Shown: positions 8,761 through 17,225 of the stretch, in pieces
How positions within the stretch are numbered: the stretch's first letter is position 1
Layout of the letters: every line of letters starts with the position of its first letter
NCBI GenBank assembly: GCA_024235135.1
Contig: JACKMZ010000001.1
Span: forward strand, 124,001 to 188,000
Source of the DNA: Gammaproteobacteria bacterium
GTDB taxonomy: Bacteria; Pseudomonadota; Gammaproteobacteria; Competibacterales; Competibacteraceae
Reading direction: 5' to 3'
Length of the DNA: 64,000 bases
The notes under the pieces: model-generated
Told to the model about the DNA's origin: nothing
Seen by the model: only the letters and a program-made list of their open reading frames with translations
Databases searched by the model: none
Made by a program: the position numbers and the translations under genes

Positions 8761-9540
8761 ATGCTCAATGTCGCGCCCGTCCGGGCTTTTCAGGACAACT
8801 ACATCTGGTTGCTTGAGGATGCGCCAGGCCGCCAAGCCGCCATCGTCGATCCCGGTGACGCGCGCCCCGTACTGGAGGCGTTGCGGAAGGGGAATGTCAC
8901 GCCGACGGCGATCCTGATCACGCATCATCATGGCGATCATGTCGGTGGCGTGCGAGGCTTGTTGGCGCACTATCCGCAATTGCCGGTATTCGGTCCGGCC
9001 GGAGAACGGATTCCCTCCCTCACCCAGCGTTTGCAGGAAGGCGATGTTATCACCGTGCCGGGTCTGAATGTCGAATTCCGCGTGCTCGACGTGCCGGGCC
9101 ATACCGCCGGCCATATCGCCTATTACGGCGGCGGCGCCTTGTTCTGCGGCGATACCGTGTTCTCGGTCGGTTGCGGGCGGCTGTTCGAGGGAAGTCCCGA
9201 GCAAATGCACGCTTCCCTGAGCAAGATCGCCGCCCTGCCGGGCGACACCCTGGTCTATTGCGCCCACGAGTACACCCTGGACAATATCGCGTTCGCCAAA
9301 TGGGTGGAACCCGAGAACCCGGATTTATTGCAGCGGGAACGGGAAGCCCACGCCCTGCGAGAGCAGGATCAACCCACCGTGCCGTCGCGCCTGGACGTGG
9401 AGCGGCGCACCAACCCGTTCCTGCGTTTCGACGAACCGACGGTCGTCGCGGCCGCCAGCGCCTTCGCCGGCAAGAGGCTGCGGCCTGGGGCCGAAGTGTT
9501 CGGAACGGTACGCTACTGGAAAGACAGCCGCTTCGACTGA
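8761..9540 (+). CDS. gloB: Hydroxyacylglutathione hydrolase (glyoxalase II)
   Basis: Metallo-beta-lactamase-fold enzyme of 259 residues that hydrolyses S-D-lactoylglutathione to D-lactate and glutathione, completing methylglyoxal detoxification. The binuclear metal motif THHHGDHVGG is at residues 58-67, further ligands are in HTAGH (near 114) and CGDTVFSVGCGR, and the glutathione-binding CAHEYTLDN follows. The C-terminal helical domain ends with WKDSRFD, and the length is standard. It is a single gene, convergent with the downstream minus-strand gene. The presence of ggt and gor in the same window fits a glutathione-based redox system. Confidence 0.96.
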   Translation: MLNVAPVRAFQDNYIWLLEDAPGRQAAIVDPGDARPVLEALRKGNVTPTAILITHHHGDHVGGVRGLLAHYPQLPVFGPAGERIPSLTQRLQEGDVITVPGLNVEFRVLDVPGHTAGHIAYYGGGALFCGDTVFSVGCGRLFEGSPEQMHASLSKIAALPGDTLVYCAHEYTLDNIAFAKWVEPENPDLLQREREAHALREQDQPTVPSRLDVERRTNPFLRFDEPTVVAAASAFAGKRLRPGAEVFGTVRYWKDSRFD

Positions 9541-9558
9541 AGCGTTGCCCGTACGGCG

Positions 9559-11127
9559 TCAGCGGCGCAAGTAAACCAATTCCTTGGGCAGGGCGATATT
9601 GTTGCCGAAACGATCCTCGCCGTAACCGGATTGGGCGAGCAGGCGAATGTCGGCCAACACCCGTTTGTCGCCGACGAAGGTGATGGTCAGGTCGATGTTG
9701 ATGTCGATCTGGCCGGTGGCCATCAAGCGGGCGATTTCGCCGGTGACCTGCCCCAGCAAGCCTTCCTCGGTGGCGTTGTAAGTGCCGGACAACTGCAAGG
9801 GTTGCTGGTAAATGACCAGCTTGCCCTGCTCGGCCAGGGTCAGGATGACTTCCATGATCGCCGCCCGAATCCGCCGGTTGCTCATTTTGCCTTGAGGTAA
9901 GGGCAGGCCGGCGATTTCCGAAGCCAGCCAGCGGCGCTTGCTGGCGTTGATCTTCTCATTGGCGCGAAACAAGTCCATGGGCGCGGCGGCATCGTAGGAA
10001 TCGGCATCCAACTCCATGCGGACTTCGCTGCCGTAATGCAGCACGATCTTGGCGATCAGGGTCGCGGGCCGCACATGAAAACCCCGATAGCTCGGCACGG
10101 GCACCTCCATGCGTACCACTTCGGCGTAACGCTTGAGCATCGCATGGCAGAGACGCTGGCCGTGAGTGACATATTGGCTGGCGTAGGTGACGGCATAACC
10201 CATCAGCACCTGCAGCAGGACGTCGGAAGACAGGAGCGGACGCCGGCGCAGTGACAGATCGCCAGTTTTGGTATTGACGTGGCGTTCGTAGTAATGGATC
10301 AGTTCGGTGGCGATCTCCAGCAGGTGAAAGACCACGCTGATATGCCCTCGCAGAACCGGCAGGTCGGCATCCAGGTGCTCGACCTGGGTTTCGGAGACGT
10401 AAGTGTCGTAGGAGGACTGCAAATTGTGAAAGCGATATTTGAGATGCCGTAGATTCTCCTCGCTGACCATGTCCGGGTAACAGAGTTCGGCATACTCGGT
10501 GGGTCGCATCCGCAGCACCCGGTGCAGCAGTTCACTGTCGGCGGCCAGATTCAGGAAGGCGGTGGCCAGATGGGTGACCGTCTCCGCGGCGCTTTTCACC
10601 CGGCGGGTGGAACGGTCGTGAGGCAGGCGGCCGGCGGGTAGAAATTCGGCGTAACGATCGATGGTATAGCCGGTTTCGACGATCGGCACACTCAAGCGTT
10701 TGGCCTCTTCCAGCAACCGCCCTGCCGCCTCCATCAGCACTTCCCCGCTGAACGCCAGCGCCTTTTCGGTGTCCCTGACGAAATCCTGCTCGATGGGCAG
10801 AAGCCGGTAATCCGGCACCGTATACCAGATATGCAGTAACTTGTAGCTGACGTTGGCGAACAGTTTGACGGCGGCAGTCAGCGAGCGAAAGCGGCACCAG
10901 CGGCGGTTGTTGCGGGCGCCATAGGCATCCAGCAATTCTTCGAGTTGGGTCGCTTGCGACAGCAGGCTGCCCAGCAGGGGCCGCTTCAACGCCGCTTTGA
11001 TCGAAACGTGATCGCACATGTGATTGGCCAACGCCAGCAACCGCCAAGCGCGCTGGCCTACCAGTTCGCGAAACCCGTACTCGTCGATGATGTCGAGGTC
11101 GTGGCTAGGACGATAAATGTCATTCAC
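9559..11127 (-). CDS. Large uncharacterised protein with an embedded HPr-like phosphocarrier segment
   Basis: A 522-residue soluble protein starting at GTG 11127. Residues 1-340 are mostly helical and I do not recognise them. Residues 341-395 resemble HPr: VPVPSYRGFHVRPATLIAKI aligns with the HPr active-site segment (usually GLHARPA), keeping His351, Arg353 and Pro354, followed by strand/helix pieces like those of HPr. The Ser46 region of classical HPr is not recognisable. Residues 400-522 form another alpha/beta part. It follows the split glycogen synthase genes on the same strand after a 321-bp gap. Inference: a PTS-like phosphate signal may touch glycogen metabolism, and a PEP-enzyme fragment is encoded at 39.8-41.2 kb. 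No EI, EIIA or HPr kinase gene lies nearby. Confidence 0.75.
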   Translation of the reverse strand: MNDIYRPSHDLDIIDEYGFRELVGQRAWRLLALANHMCDHVSIKAALKRPLLGSLLSQATQLEELLDAYGARNNRRWCRFRSLTAAVKLFANVSYKLLHIWYTVPDYRLLPIEQDFVRDTEKALAFSGEVLMEAAGRLLEEAKRLSVPIVETGYTIDRYAEFLPAGRLPHDRSTRRVKSAAETVTHLATAFLNLAADSELLHRVLRMRPTEYAELCYPDMVSEENLRHLKYRFHNLQSSYDTYVSETQVEHLDADLPVLRGHISVVFHLLEIATELIHYYERHVNTKTGDLSLRRRPLLSSDVLLQVLMGYAVTYASQYVTHGQRLCHAMLKRYAEVVRMEVPVPSYRGFHVRPATLIAKIVLHYGSEVRMELDADSYDAAAPMDLFRANEKINASKRRWLASEIAGLPLPQGKMSNRRIRAAIMEVILTLAEQGKLVIYQQPLQLSGTYNATEEGLLGQVTGEIARLMATGQIDINIDLTITFVGDKRVLADIRLLAQSGYGEDRFGNNIALPKELVYLRR

Positions 11128-11448
11128 CGCGTGGTTACCTGTGGCAAACGATAGGGATTATCCCGGAAGTGACATCGTTTGCAGACGACTATCGCTAATA
11201 GTTTAGATTCCGGCGGGATGGATTCGGTCGCCGCCAGCCGGCCGGAATGGAAAAGTTTCCTGTCCCGGCGGCAGCTCTGGGCGCGGAGTCCCAGACGCCG
11301 GATGACCGATCGGAGAATGAGGCCGGAGCCTGCGATCCGGTGGTTGGGGGGATTCGTCAACGGCAGTTTCTTGACGTGGGCGGGAATCGTCCGGGTGGAT
11401 GATGGTTGCGCCGCCCGCGTGAACGGGGCGAGGCGACCATCGATGGCA
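11128..11448. other. 321-bp gap between glgA C-part and the HPr-like gene
   Basis: No convincing gene. A 78-codon minus-strand frame ends at the HPr-like start, but its composition (Arg-rich, no pattern) does not look like protein. The gap may hold a promoter for the HPr-like gene; I could not pick a clear -35/-10 pair. Confidence 0.4.
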
Positions 11449-12750
11449 TCACTTGCAGCGGATGTGGTCGTAGATGTTCAAGTAATGTTGGGCCGGATGA
11501 TTCCAGGAATAGTCGTAACGCATGCCGTTGATCACCAACTGCCGGAAGTCGTCAGGAAAGCAATACCACAACCCAATCGCTCGGCTCAAGGCGGATTCCA
11601 AGCCGGCGGCATCGGCCTGATCGAAAACGTAACCGTTGCGCTCGTGGAAGGGGCGATGCGAAAAATCCTTATCGAACACGGTATCAGCCAGTCCGCCCAC
11701 CGCCCGCACGATCGGCACCGTGCCGTATTTCAGGGCGATCATCTGGGCCAGTCCGCAGGGCTCGTACAGGCTGGGCATGATCATCATGTCGGAGCCTGCG
11801 TAGATGAGATGCGATAGCTCCTCGTTGAAGCCGATTTCTATATGGCAATCGGGATTATCGTTGAGTTGATGTTTGAGTTGCCAGAATTCCTCGTTGATCC
11901 GATGTTCCGGGCTGGTGCCCAGCAGCACGAATTGCGCGCCGTTGGCGAGCGCGTAGAAAATGCCGTGGCGGATCAGATGGACCCCTTTTTGGAAATCGAG
12001 CCGGCCGACATAGGAAATGATGGGCTTGAATTCCTTGCGTAGCCACAGCCGATCGCGTAACGCTTCCTTGTTCAAGTATTTGTTCGCCAGCGGCGGGGGA
12101 ATGTAGCGCGGTTCTTCGTAATGCTCGGGTTCCTGGTAAGGGGCGGGCTCGCCTTCTTGCGGAATCGGCGGTTCAACCGTTTCGTAGTCGCTGATCATTC
12201 CTTCGCTATTTTCCACGGAGCTGGCGGCGGTGGGCATTGTCACGGGAGTATCCGCTGCGGCGGGTTCCTCGACAGCCGGTTGCCCGCCGGCCGGTTGCTC
12301 GGCAACGATTTTCGCCTCTGCTTCGATCGGGCTGGCTGGCGTGGCGACCGGTATTATCGGAGTCGGTTGGGCGGTCTCCGCCTTTTTGTCGGCTGCCGTC
12401 GCCGGGGCTGCAACGGCGTTGCCGGAGACGGATGGCGCGCTCGGGGGCGTCGCGGCGACCGGAGCCGAGAGCTTGGCTTCTGGAATAGCCGCCGCCTTGG
12501 CAGGGCTTTCAGGGCGCTTTGGTTCGGCTTTCGGGGTTTCCTTGGCAGCCGGTGTTACGGTCGGGGTCGAGCTGGCCGGCGCCTGGACGGGTGGGGTTGT
12601 CTCCGTCTGCGTATCGCTACGCTCGGTCCGTGGGGTTTGCGAACCGGTTTTTTGCGGGGGTGCGCTTGCAACTTGGGGCGCTGTGCGGCGTGCGCCGGCA
12701 TTCTTCTTGGTCTGGGAACCCGAAGCGGCGGTCTTGGAAGGCTTTTTCAC
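11449..12750 (-). CDS. glgA: Glycogen synthase, C-terminal catalytic half with long Pro/Ala-rich N-terminal extension
   Basis: Starting at GTG 12750 (GGGA 6 nt upstream, 10 nt past the stop of the N-half gene) this gives 433 residues. The first 215 or so are low-complexity Lys, Pro, Ala, Thr and Glu, clearly disordered. Then comes the linker NKYLNKEALRDRLWLRKEF and a complete GT-B C-terminal domain: ISYVGRLDFQKGVHL, and PSLYEPCGLAQM followed by GTVPIVRAVGGLADTVFD, which contain the nucleotide-sugar contacts and the catalytic Glu region of GlgA. It would transfer glucose from ADP-glucose only together with the N-half encoded just upstream. It is either a true two-subunit enzyme or one gene broken by a -1/+1 shift near 12770; see findings. 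Confidence 0.8.
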   Translation of the reverse strand: MKKPSKTAASGSQTKKNAGARRTAPQVASAPPQKTGSQTPRTERSDTQTETTPPVQAPASSTPTVTPAAKETPKAEPKRPESPAKAAAIPEAKLSAPVAATPPSAPSVSGNAVAAPATAADKKAETAQPTPIIPVATPASPIEAEAKIVAEQPAGGQPAVEEPAAADTPVTMPTAASSVENSEGMISDYETVEPPIPQEGEPAPYQEPEHYEEPRYIPPPLANKYLNKEALRDRLWLRKEFKPIISYVGRLDFQKGVHLIRHGIFYALANGAQFVLLGTSPEHRINEEFWQLKHQLNDNPDCHIEIGFNEELSHLIYAGSDMMIMPSLYEPCGLAQMIALKYGTVPIVRAVGGLADTVFDKDFSHRPFHERNGYVFDQADAAGLESALSRAIGLWYCFPDDFRQLVINGMRYDYSWNHPAQHYLNIYDHIRCK

Positions 12751-12760
12751 AATGGTCCCG

Positions 12761-13591
12761 TCAGTTGTGGCAAGTGAAGTGGAAGGGAATGTAGGGATCG
12801 ATTTCCGGATTCCAGAAATCGTAGTCAACGCCGTTCAAAACGCCACCATATTTATGGTGATGGGTATGCAGCGTGCGTTCCAGACCGAATCCCTGATCCT
12901 GTTTGGCTTCCCAGGCATGATGCGGGGATACGGTCGTGACGAAATTGGAATACACGATGCCGCCTTTCATGATGTTCAAGGCGTTTTTGTGCGTGTTGTC
13001 TCCCAGACGGTCGTAGTGCATATAGTATTCGGGGCGATTCAGGCCGGTCGCGAACAGAACCTGCGCACCGGTAACGCCTTGATAGCGGAAGTTGTGAATC
13101 GTATAGCAAACCCGTTGGTTGTACATGCCCAGTCGCTGGTACATTTCGAACAACAAGACGGGCACCAGTCCGGTTTGCCAGTCGTGGCAGTGAATGATGT
13201 CGGGTCGCTTGTCGCTTTTCAGCATGTATTCCAGCGCCGCCCGACTGAAAAATGCGAAGCGCATGACGTCGTCGTGATGCCCATAATAGACCCCGCGATT
13301 GAAGAAATTCTCGTTGGAATGGGGTTCTATGAAAAAGCATTTGCGCCCATGCACGAAGCCGAACCAGACCGTGCAGTGAATGCCACCGCCGTACCAGGGT
13401 ACCCAGAGCCCGTCGTAGGCCACCGACAGTCCCCAGACATGGTCGTAACGCATGCAGTCGTATTTGGGAAGAATGATCTCGACGCTATTGCCGCGGATTT
13501 CCAATTCTCTGCCTAGTCCGTAAATAACGTCGGCCAAACCCCCCACCTTGGCGACGGGCGCGCATTCTGGGGTCACCATGACAATATACAT
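12761..13591 (-). CDS. glgA: Glycogen synthase, N-terminal half
   Basis: A 276-residue GT5 N-terminal Rossmann domain. The ADP-glucose-binding AKVGGLADVIYGLGREL is at residues 14-30 (KxGGL motif); later parts include HCHDWQTGLVP, YTIHNFRYQG, TTVSPHHAWE and GVLNGVDYDFWNPEIDPYIP, all in normal GlgA order. Standard GlgA would continue directly into NKEALRDRL; here the frame stops after FHFTCHN and the rest lies in the next gene in another frame. The first gene on the minus strand, it is probably transcribed from the gap before rayT at 13.6 kb. Confidence 0.88.
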   Translation of the reverse strand: MYIVMVTPECAPVAKVGGLADVIYGLGRELEIRGNSVEIILPKYDCMRYDHVWGLSVAYDGLWVPWYGGGIHCTVWFGFVHGRKCFFIEPHSNENFFNRGVYYGHHDDVMRFAFFSRAALEYMLKSDKRPDIIHCHDWQTGLVPVLLFEMYQRLGMYNQRVCYTIHNFRYQGVTGAQVLFATGLNRPEYYMHYDRLGDNTHKNALNIMKGGIVYSNFVTTVSPHHAWEAKQDQGFGLERTLHTHHHKYGGVLNGVDYDFWNPEIDPYIPFHFTCHN

Positions 13592-13724
13592 TGATCGTTT
13601 CTCGGTTATTTCTAAGGGAGGAAACCCGCCGGCGATAGCGATTGAATGGCTTAAAAAACCCGCACCGAGCGAGATCCCAGATTTATTCCACGGTAATCAT
13701 ACCCGATGAGCCCAAATCTGGATA

Positions 13725-13732
13725 GGGTCAGG
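13725..13732 (+). repeat. GGGTCAGG box ahead of rayT
   Basis: This octamer lies 44 nt upstream of the RayT start. The same octamer heads the decayed RayT copy (51349-51356, minus strand) and forms the outer arms of the 63-bp repeats between 41 and 62 kb. Confidence 0.5.
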
Positions 13733-13776
13733 CTTTGACAATTTGACATTTGCACCACACTGGCTACCCTGTTGGC

Positions 13777-14727
13777 ATGGCCAGAAAAACACGCTTGCAT
13801 ATACCGGGTGGACTTTATCACGTCATCCTCAGGGGCAACGGGGGGCAGTCGGTTTTTTTCGCCGACGCGGATCGTTGCCGGTTGATGTTGCTTTTGCAAG
13901 AAGGATCGTCACGCTTCGACTATCGGGTCCACGCGTTCTGCCTGATGGATGACCATTTTCATTTGCTGCTGCAAATCGGCGATAAGCCGCTTTCCAAGCT
14001 CATGCAGAATCTGGCGTTTCGCTATACCCGCTGGGTCAACCGGGGGCAACAGCGGACGGGACATCTGTTTCAGGGCCGCTATCGGGCTATTTTAATCGAT
14101 CAGGACAAATACTTGCTGGAGTTGGTGCGGTATATCCATTTGAATCCGGTACGGACCGGACAGGTACCGGACCCCGCCGATTACCCCTGGAGCGGGCATC
14201 GCGCGTATCTGGGCCAGGAAACCCTACCGTGGCTGACCACGCAGGAGGCCTTGCGTCGTTTCGGGGTGGCGGACAGCGAGCGGGCACGCCGCCGCTACGC
14301 CGGGTTTGTCACGGCGGGGATCACCCTGCCCGCCGAGCCCCGCTTCCATCGTGGCGGTCGGTGCGATACCCGCATCTTGGGCACCGAGGGTTTCGTACAC
14401 GAAGTGCTGACGGCGAGCACACCCTCGGTTCGCCAACCGCCCGCCCTGGATACGGTAGTGCAGGAAATCTGCCGGGCTTACGGTTTGTCCGAATCGCAGC
14501 TCAGTTCCCGCCAAGCGGGGCGGCTAGCCGCCCAGGCCCGCGCGCTGACCGGGTTGATCGCCATGCAGACCGGGGCCGAGTCGCTGACCGCGGTATCGCT
14601 GCGCTTCAATCGCGACGTGGCCACGCTGAGCACGGGAATCCGGCGCCTGACCGCCAAGATCCTGGCGCAGGGCAACCACGGCAACCCGTGGGGCGGCGTG
14701 CTGGAACGTTTCGATGTGCGTATGTAA
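13777..14727 (+). CDS. REP-associated tyrosine transposase (RayT)
   Basis: Single-strand DNA transposase of the IS200/IS605-like Y1 family, 316 residues, starting MARKTRLHIPGGLYHVI, the usual RayT beginning. The HUH motif is DDHFHLLLQ (about residues 58-66), the catalytic Tyr region is LVRYIHLNPVRTG, and HLFQGRY lies between. The C-terminal 100 residues resemble the DnaA domain IV helix-turn-helix (IAMQTGAESLTAVSLRF, DVATLSTGIRRL), as in the long RayT subgroup. These enzymes are domesticated, normally single-copy, and act on REP/BIME palindromes. An earlier in-frame ATG at 13750 adds nine unconserved residues. It follows the GGGTCAGG box noted above. Confidence 0.92.
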   Translation: MARKTRLHIPGGLYHVILRGNGGQSVFFADADRCRLMLLLQEGSSRFDYRVHAFCLMDDHFHLLLQIGDKPLSKLMQNLAFRYTRWVNRGQQRTGHLFQGRYRAILIDQDKYLLELVRYIHLNPVRTGQVPDPADYPWSGHRAYLGQETLPWLTTQEALRRFGVADSERARRRYAGFVTAGITLPAEPRFHRGGRCDTRILGTEGFVHEVLTASTPSVRQPPALDTVVQEICRAYGLSESQLSSRQAGRLAAQARALTGLIAMQTGAESLTAVSLRFNRDVATLSTGIRRLTAKILAQGNHGNPWGGVLERFDVRM

Positions 14728-14759
14728 ATAATCCGCCGAGAAAGGCGGAGGAGGCACGG

Positions 14760-15353
14760 GTGAGCATTGCGATTCGCTGCCTGAACGGCGAGGACATTCT
14801 GGATCATCTGGTCGATCTGGCTCGGTTGCGTATCGAGGTATTTCACGAATATCCCTACCTATACGCGGGCGACCTCGACTACGAGATGGACTATCTGCGG
14901 GCCTACAGCCGCTCGCCCGAGAGCGTGTTCGTGCTGGCCCAGGCCGATGGCAAGACCGTCGGCATCGCCAGCGGGCTGCCGCTGGACCAGGCCCACGCCG
15001 AGTTTCGGCAACCCTTCCTGGCGCAGGGAATCGATCCTGGCGGTATTTTCTACTTCGGCGAATCGGTGTTGTTGCGCGCGTTTCGCGGACAGGGTGTCTA
15101 TCGGTATTTCTTCTTGGAGCGCGAAAATCACGCCCGGTCCCTGGGACGTTTCCGCTACGCTACCTTTTGCGCCGTGGAGCGGCCCGCCGACCATGCCGCT
15201 CGGCCCGCCGATTATCGACCCCTGGATACTTACTGGAGCAAACGCGGTTATGTACGTCGCCCCGACTTGCAAACCCAATATCCCTGGCGGGATCGGGGCG
15301 CGAAGGAAGAGACGTTCAAACCGATGGTGTTTTGGGTAAAATCCTTGGATTGA
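14760..15353 (+). CDS. GNAT-family acetyltransferase-like protein
   Basis: A 197-residue protein starting at GTG 14760 behind a strong GGAGGAGG ribosome site. The order of elements suggests a GNAT fold: LRIEVFHEYPYLY, VFVLAQADGKTVGIASGLP (beta-hairpin), then ESVLLRAFRGQGVYRYFFLE, where RGQGVYRYFF matches the acetyl-CoA pyrophosphate loop (R/QxxGxG/A). The C-terminus has WSKRGYVRR, typical of GNAT ends. Substrate unknown. It sits between rayT and the DUF547 lipoprotein gene, with only 17 bp before the latter. Confidence 0.75.
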   Translation: MSIAIRCLNGEDILDHLVDLARLRIEVFHEYPYLYAGDLDYEMDYLRAYSRSPESVFVLAQADGKTVGIASGLPLDQAHAEFRQPFLAQGIDPGGIFYFGESVLLRAFRGQGVYRYFFLERENHARSLGRFRYATFCAVERPADHAARPADYRPLDTYWSKRGYVRRPDLQTQYPWRDRGAKEETFKPMVFWVKSLD

Positions 15354-15370
15354 CTTCCGTAGTTTTCATC

Positions 15371-16186
15371 ATGAGCCATCTAACGCGACATCACAGAACT
15401 TCTCACCCGTGGAATGGGGGTGGACTGAGCAGGGAACGTACCCTCGTCATCGGTATTTTGCTGTTGCTGCTTAACGCCTGCGCCACGCAGGTGCCGTTAC
15501 CGGAAGTTTCGGTCATCGCCGATCCCAAGGCGGCCTGGGCGCGTACCCTGGCCGAATATGTGGATGACCGGGGCCGGATCGATTTCGTGGGCGTCGCCGC
15601 CGAGCCTCACGATCTGGAAACCTGGATTGCGTATGTGGCGAAAGTCAGTCCGCGCAACAGGCCCGAGCTATTTCCCACCTTGCAGGATCGGCTGGCCTAT
15701 TACATCGACGCTTACAACGGCCTGGTCATGTATGGAGTGATCCGCTCCGGGGCGATTCCTCGGCAGAAGATCCGTTTTTTCCACCTACGCCGTTATCTGG
15801 TCGGAAACGAGGAAATGTCGTTGAATACGTTGGAGAACGATGTGATTCGTCCCTTGGGTGACGCCCGCGTTCACTTCGCGCTGAATGACATGGTCAAGAG
15901 CAGCCCGCGCTTGCCGCAGGTGCCGTGGGACGCGACGATTCTGGACGATCAGTTGCAAGCGGCCGCCCTCGAATATTTCAATGCGCCCTATGACGTGCAG
16001 GTCGACGAGCAAGCCCAGCAGGTGCAACTCTCGGAACTGATGGACCAGTATGAAGAGGATTTTCTGAAAGAAGCGCCCAGTCTGCTCGGTTATGTCAACC
16101 GCTTTCGCCGGCAGCCTGTGCCGACGGATTACCAGGTCGAATTCATTCCCTTCAACTGGAAGTTGAATCGCCAACCTCGCACTTGA
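15371..16186 (+). CDS. DUF547 lipoprotein
   Basis: A 271-residue predicted lipoprotein. After a basic start, hydrophobic LVIGILLLLLNACATQ ends in a lipobox (LNAC), so it should be lipidated and held in the envelope. The mature part has the DUF547 pattern: LAYYIDAYNGLVMYGVI, then FHLRRYLVGNEEMSLNTLEN, VHFALNDMVKSSPRLPQVPW and YEEDFLKEAPSLLGYVNRF. The family has no established reaction. The start at 15371 is used because the signal sequence begins just after it. Confidence 0.88.
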   Translation: MSHLTRHHRTSHPWNGGGLSRERTLVIGILLLLLNACATQVPLPEVSVIADPKAAWARTLAEYVDDRGRIDFVGVAAEPHDLETWIAYVAKVSPRNRPELFPTLQDRLAYYIDAYNGLVMYGVIRSGAIPRQKIRFFHLRRYLVGNEEMSLNTLENDVIRPLGDARVHFALNDMVKSSPRLPQVPWDATILDDQLQAAALEYFNAPYDVQVDEQAQQVQLSELMDQYEEDFLKEAPSLLGYVNRFRRQPVPTDYQVEFIPFNWKLNRQPRT

Positions 16187-16239
16187 CGGCCGGGGAAGCT
16201 CAACGTGACGGCAAAAACGCGGTAGGCGCTTTCGCCCGC

Positions 16240-17075
16240 CTACCGCCGGTCGGATGCCCGCGCCGTCCCATAAATCGAGCAGATCGGTTTGCCCAGCTTT
16301 TCCGTCAGCTTCATGTTTTCCGCGTAATCCACCGGGCAATCGATCACGCAGACCGTGTCGGCGGCCCAAGCCTGGCGCAGTATCGGCAATAAATCCCCGG
16401 CGTGTTCCACACGATAGCCCTGGGCTCCAAAACTTTTCGCATAGGCCACCAGGTCGGGATTGCCGAACCCGACCCGATCCTCCCGCCCGAACCGGCGTAA
16501 TTGATGCCACTTGAGCAAGCCATAAACTCGGTCGTTCCACACCCGCACGACGATCGGCGGCCGATACGCAGGGTGGTTTCCCATTCCTGGGAATTCATGA
16601 GAAACCCGGCGTCACCGGTCACCGTTACGCTCTTACGCTCGGGCGTGGCGAGAAGGCTTTGCACGCCACTTCCGCGACGATCTCGGACTCGCGTATCTCG
16701 ACGCTGTGCTGGGCGATGGGCTTGAATAAGTCGACGAGATTTACTATCTGATGGCTTTCTTTATGCATGCGGGTTGTCGCGCCCTGGCCGGCGATACCCA
16801 CGATTGGCGCGCGATCCATGTTGGCGTCCGCGAAGCCTGCGACCCGATGGGTGGCGCCTGGTCCCAGGGTCGCTAGACAGACCCCTGCCGTGCAGTCAGG
16901 CGTCCGTAGACATCGGGCATGAAGGCGGCGCCCTGTTCGTGGTGGGTGGTGACGAAACGAATCGAGGTGTCCAGAATCGCTTCGATCAGATCGGGATTTT
17001 CCTCGCCGGGGATGCCGAAGACGATCCGACGCCTTCGTTTTCCAGGCAGTGGATAAATAATTCGGCGGCTTTCAT
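16240..17075 (-). pseudogene. Remnant of acetolactate synthase (AlsS-type, ThDP-dependent)
   Basis: Fragments of one gene lie in order on the minus strand. The start at 17075 reads MKAAELFIHCLENEGVG, then shifts frame into the FGIPGEEN and THHEQGAAFMADVYGRLTG equivalents; next is APIVGIAGQGATTRMHKESHQ with NLVDLFKPIAQHSVEI; then, after loss of roughly half the enzyme, VTVTGDAGFLMNSQEWETTL (the ThDP/Mg GDxxF segment); and finally the C-terminus with NPDLVAYAKSFGAQGYRVE. Several frameshifts and a large internal deletion remove the central domain. It was once a catabolic acetolactate synthase making acetolactate from pyruvate. It cannot be functional. Confidence 0.85.
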
Positions 17076-17225
17076 GGCGTACTCCTCGGGTTTTGGTAAA
17101 ACTTTTAGCTATAACTCTAAGCGAAGATGCGAGCGCCGTTCGAGTACCATTTCAGTGCAGCATTGCCTGACCATTGTGCGCCAAGCCAGGGTCTATCCTT
17201 TTGAAATCGGAGTGCAGGAGAGATT

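Noticed and set aside
11124..11360. A 78-codon minus-strand frame between glgA and the HPr-like gene
   Set aside because: Arg/Ser-rich without any pattern and no ribosome site; probably chance, although its stop overlaps the next start.
12121..13516. Long plus-strand frames antiparallel to glgA
   Set aside because: They mirror the Pro/Ala-rich linker and GT domain on the other strand and show Gly/Arg/Ala-rich, non-protein-like sequence.
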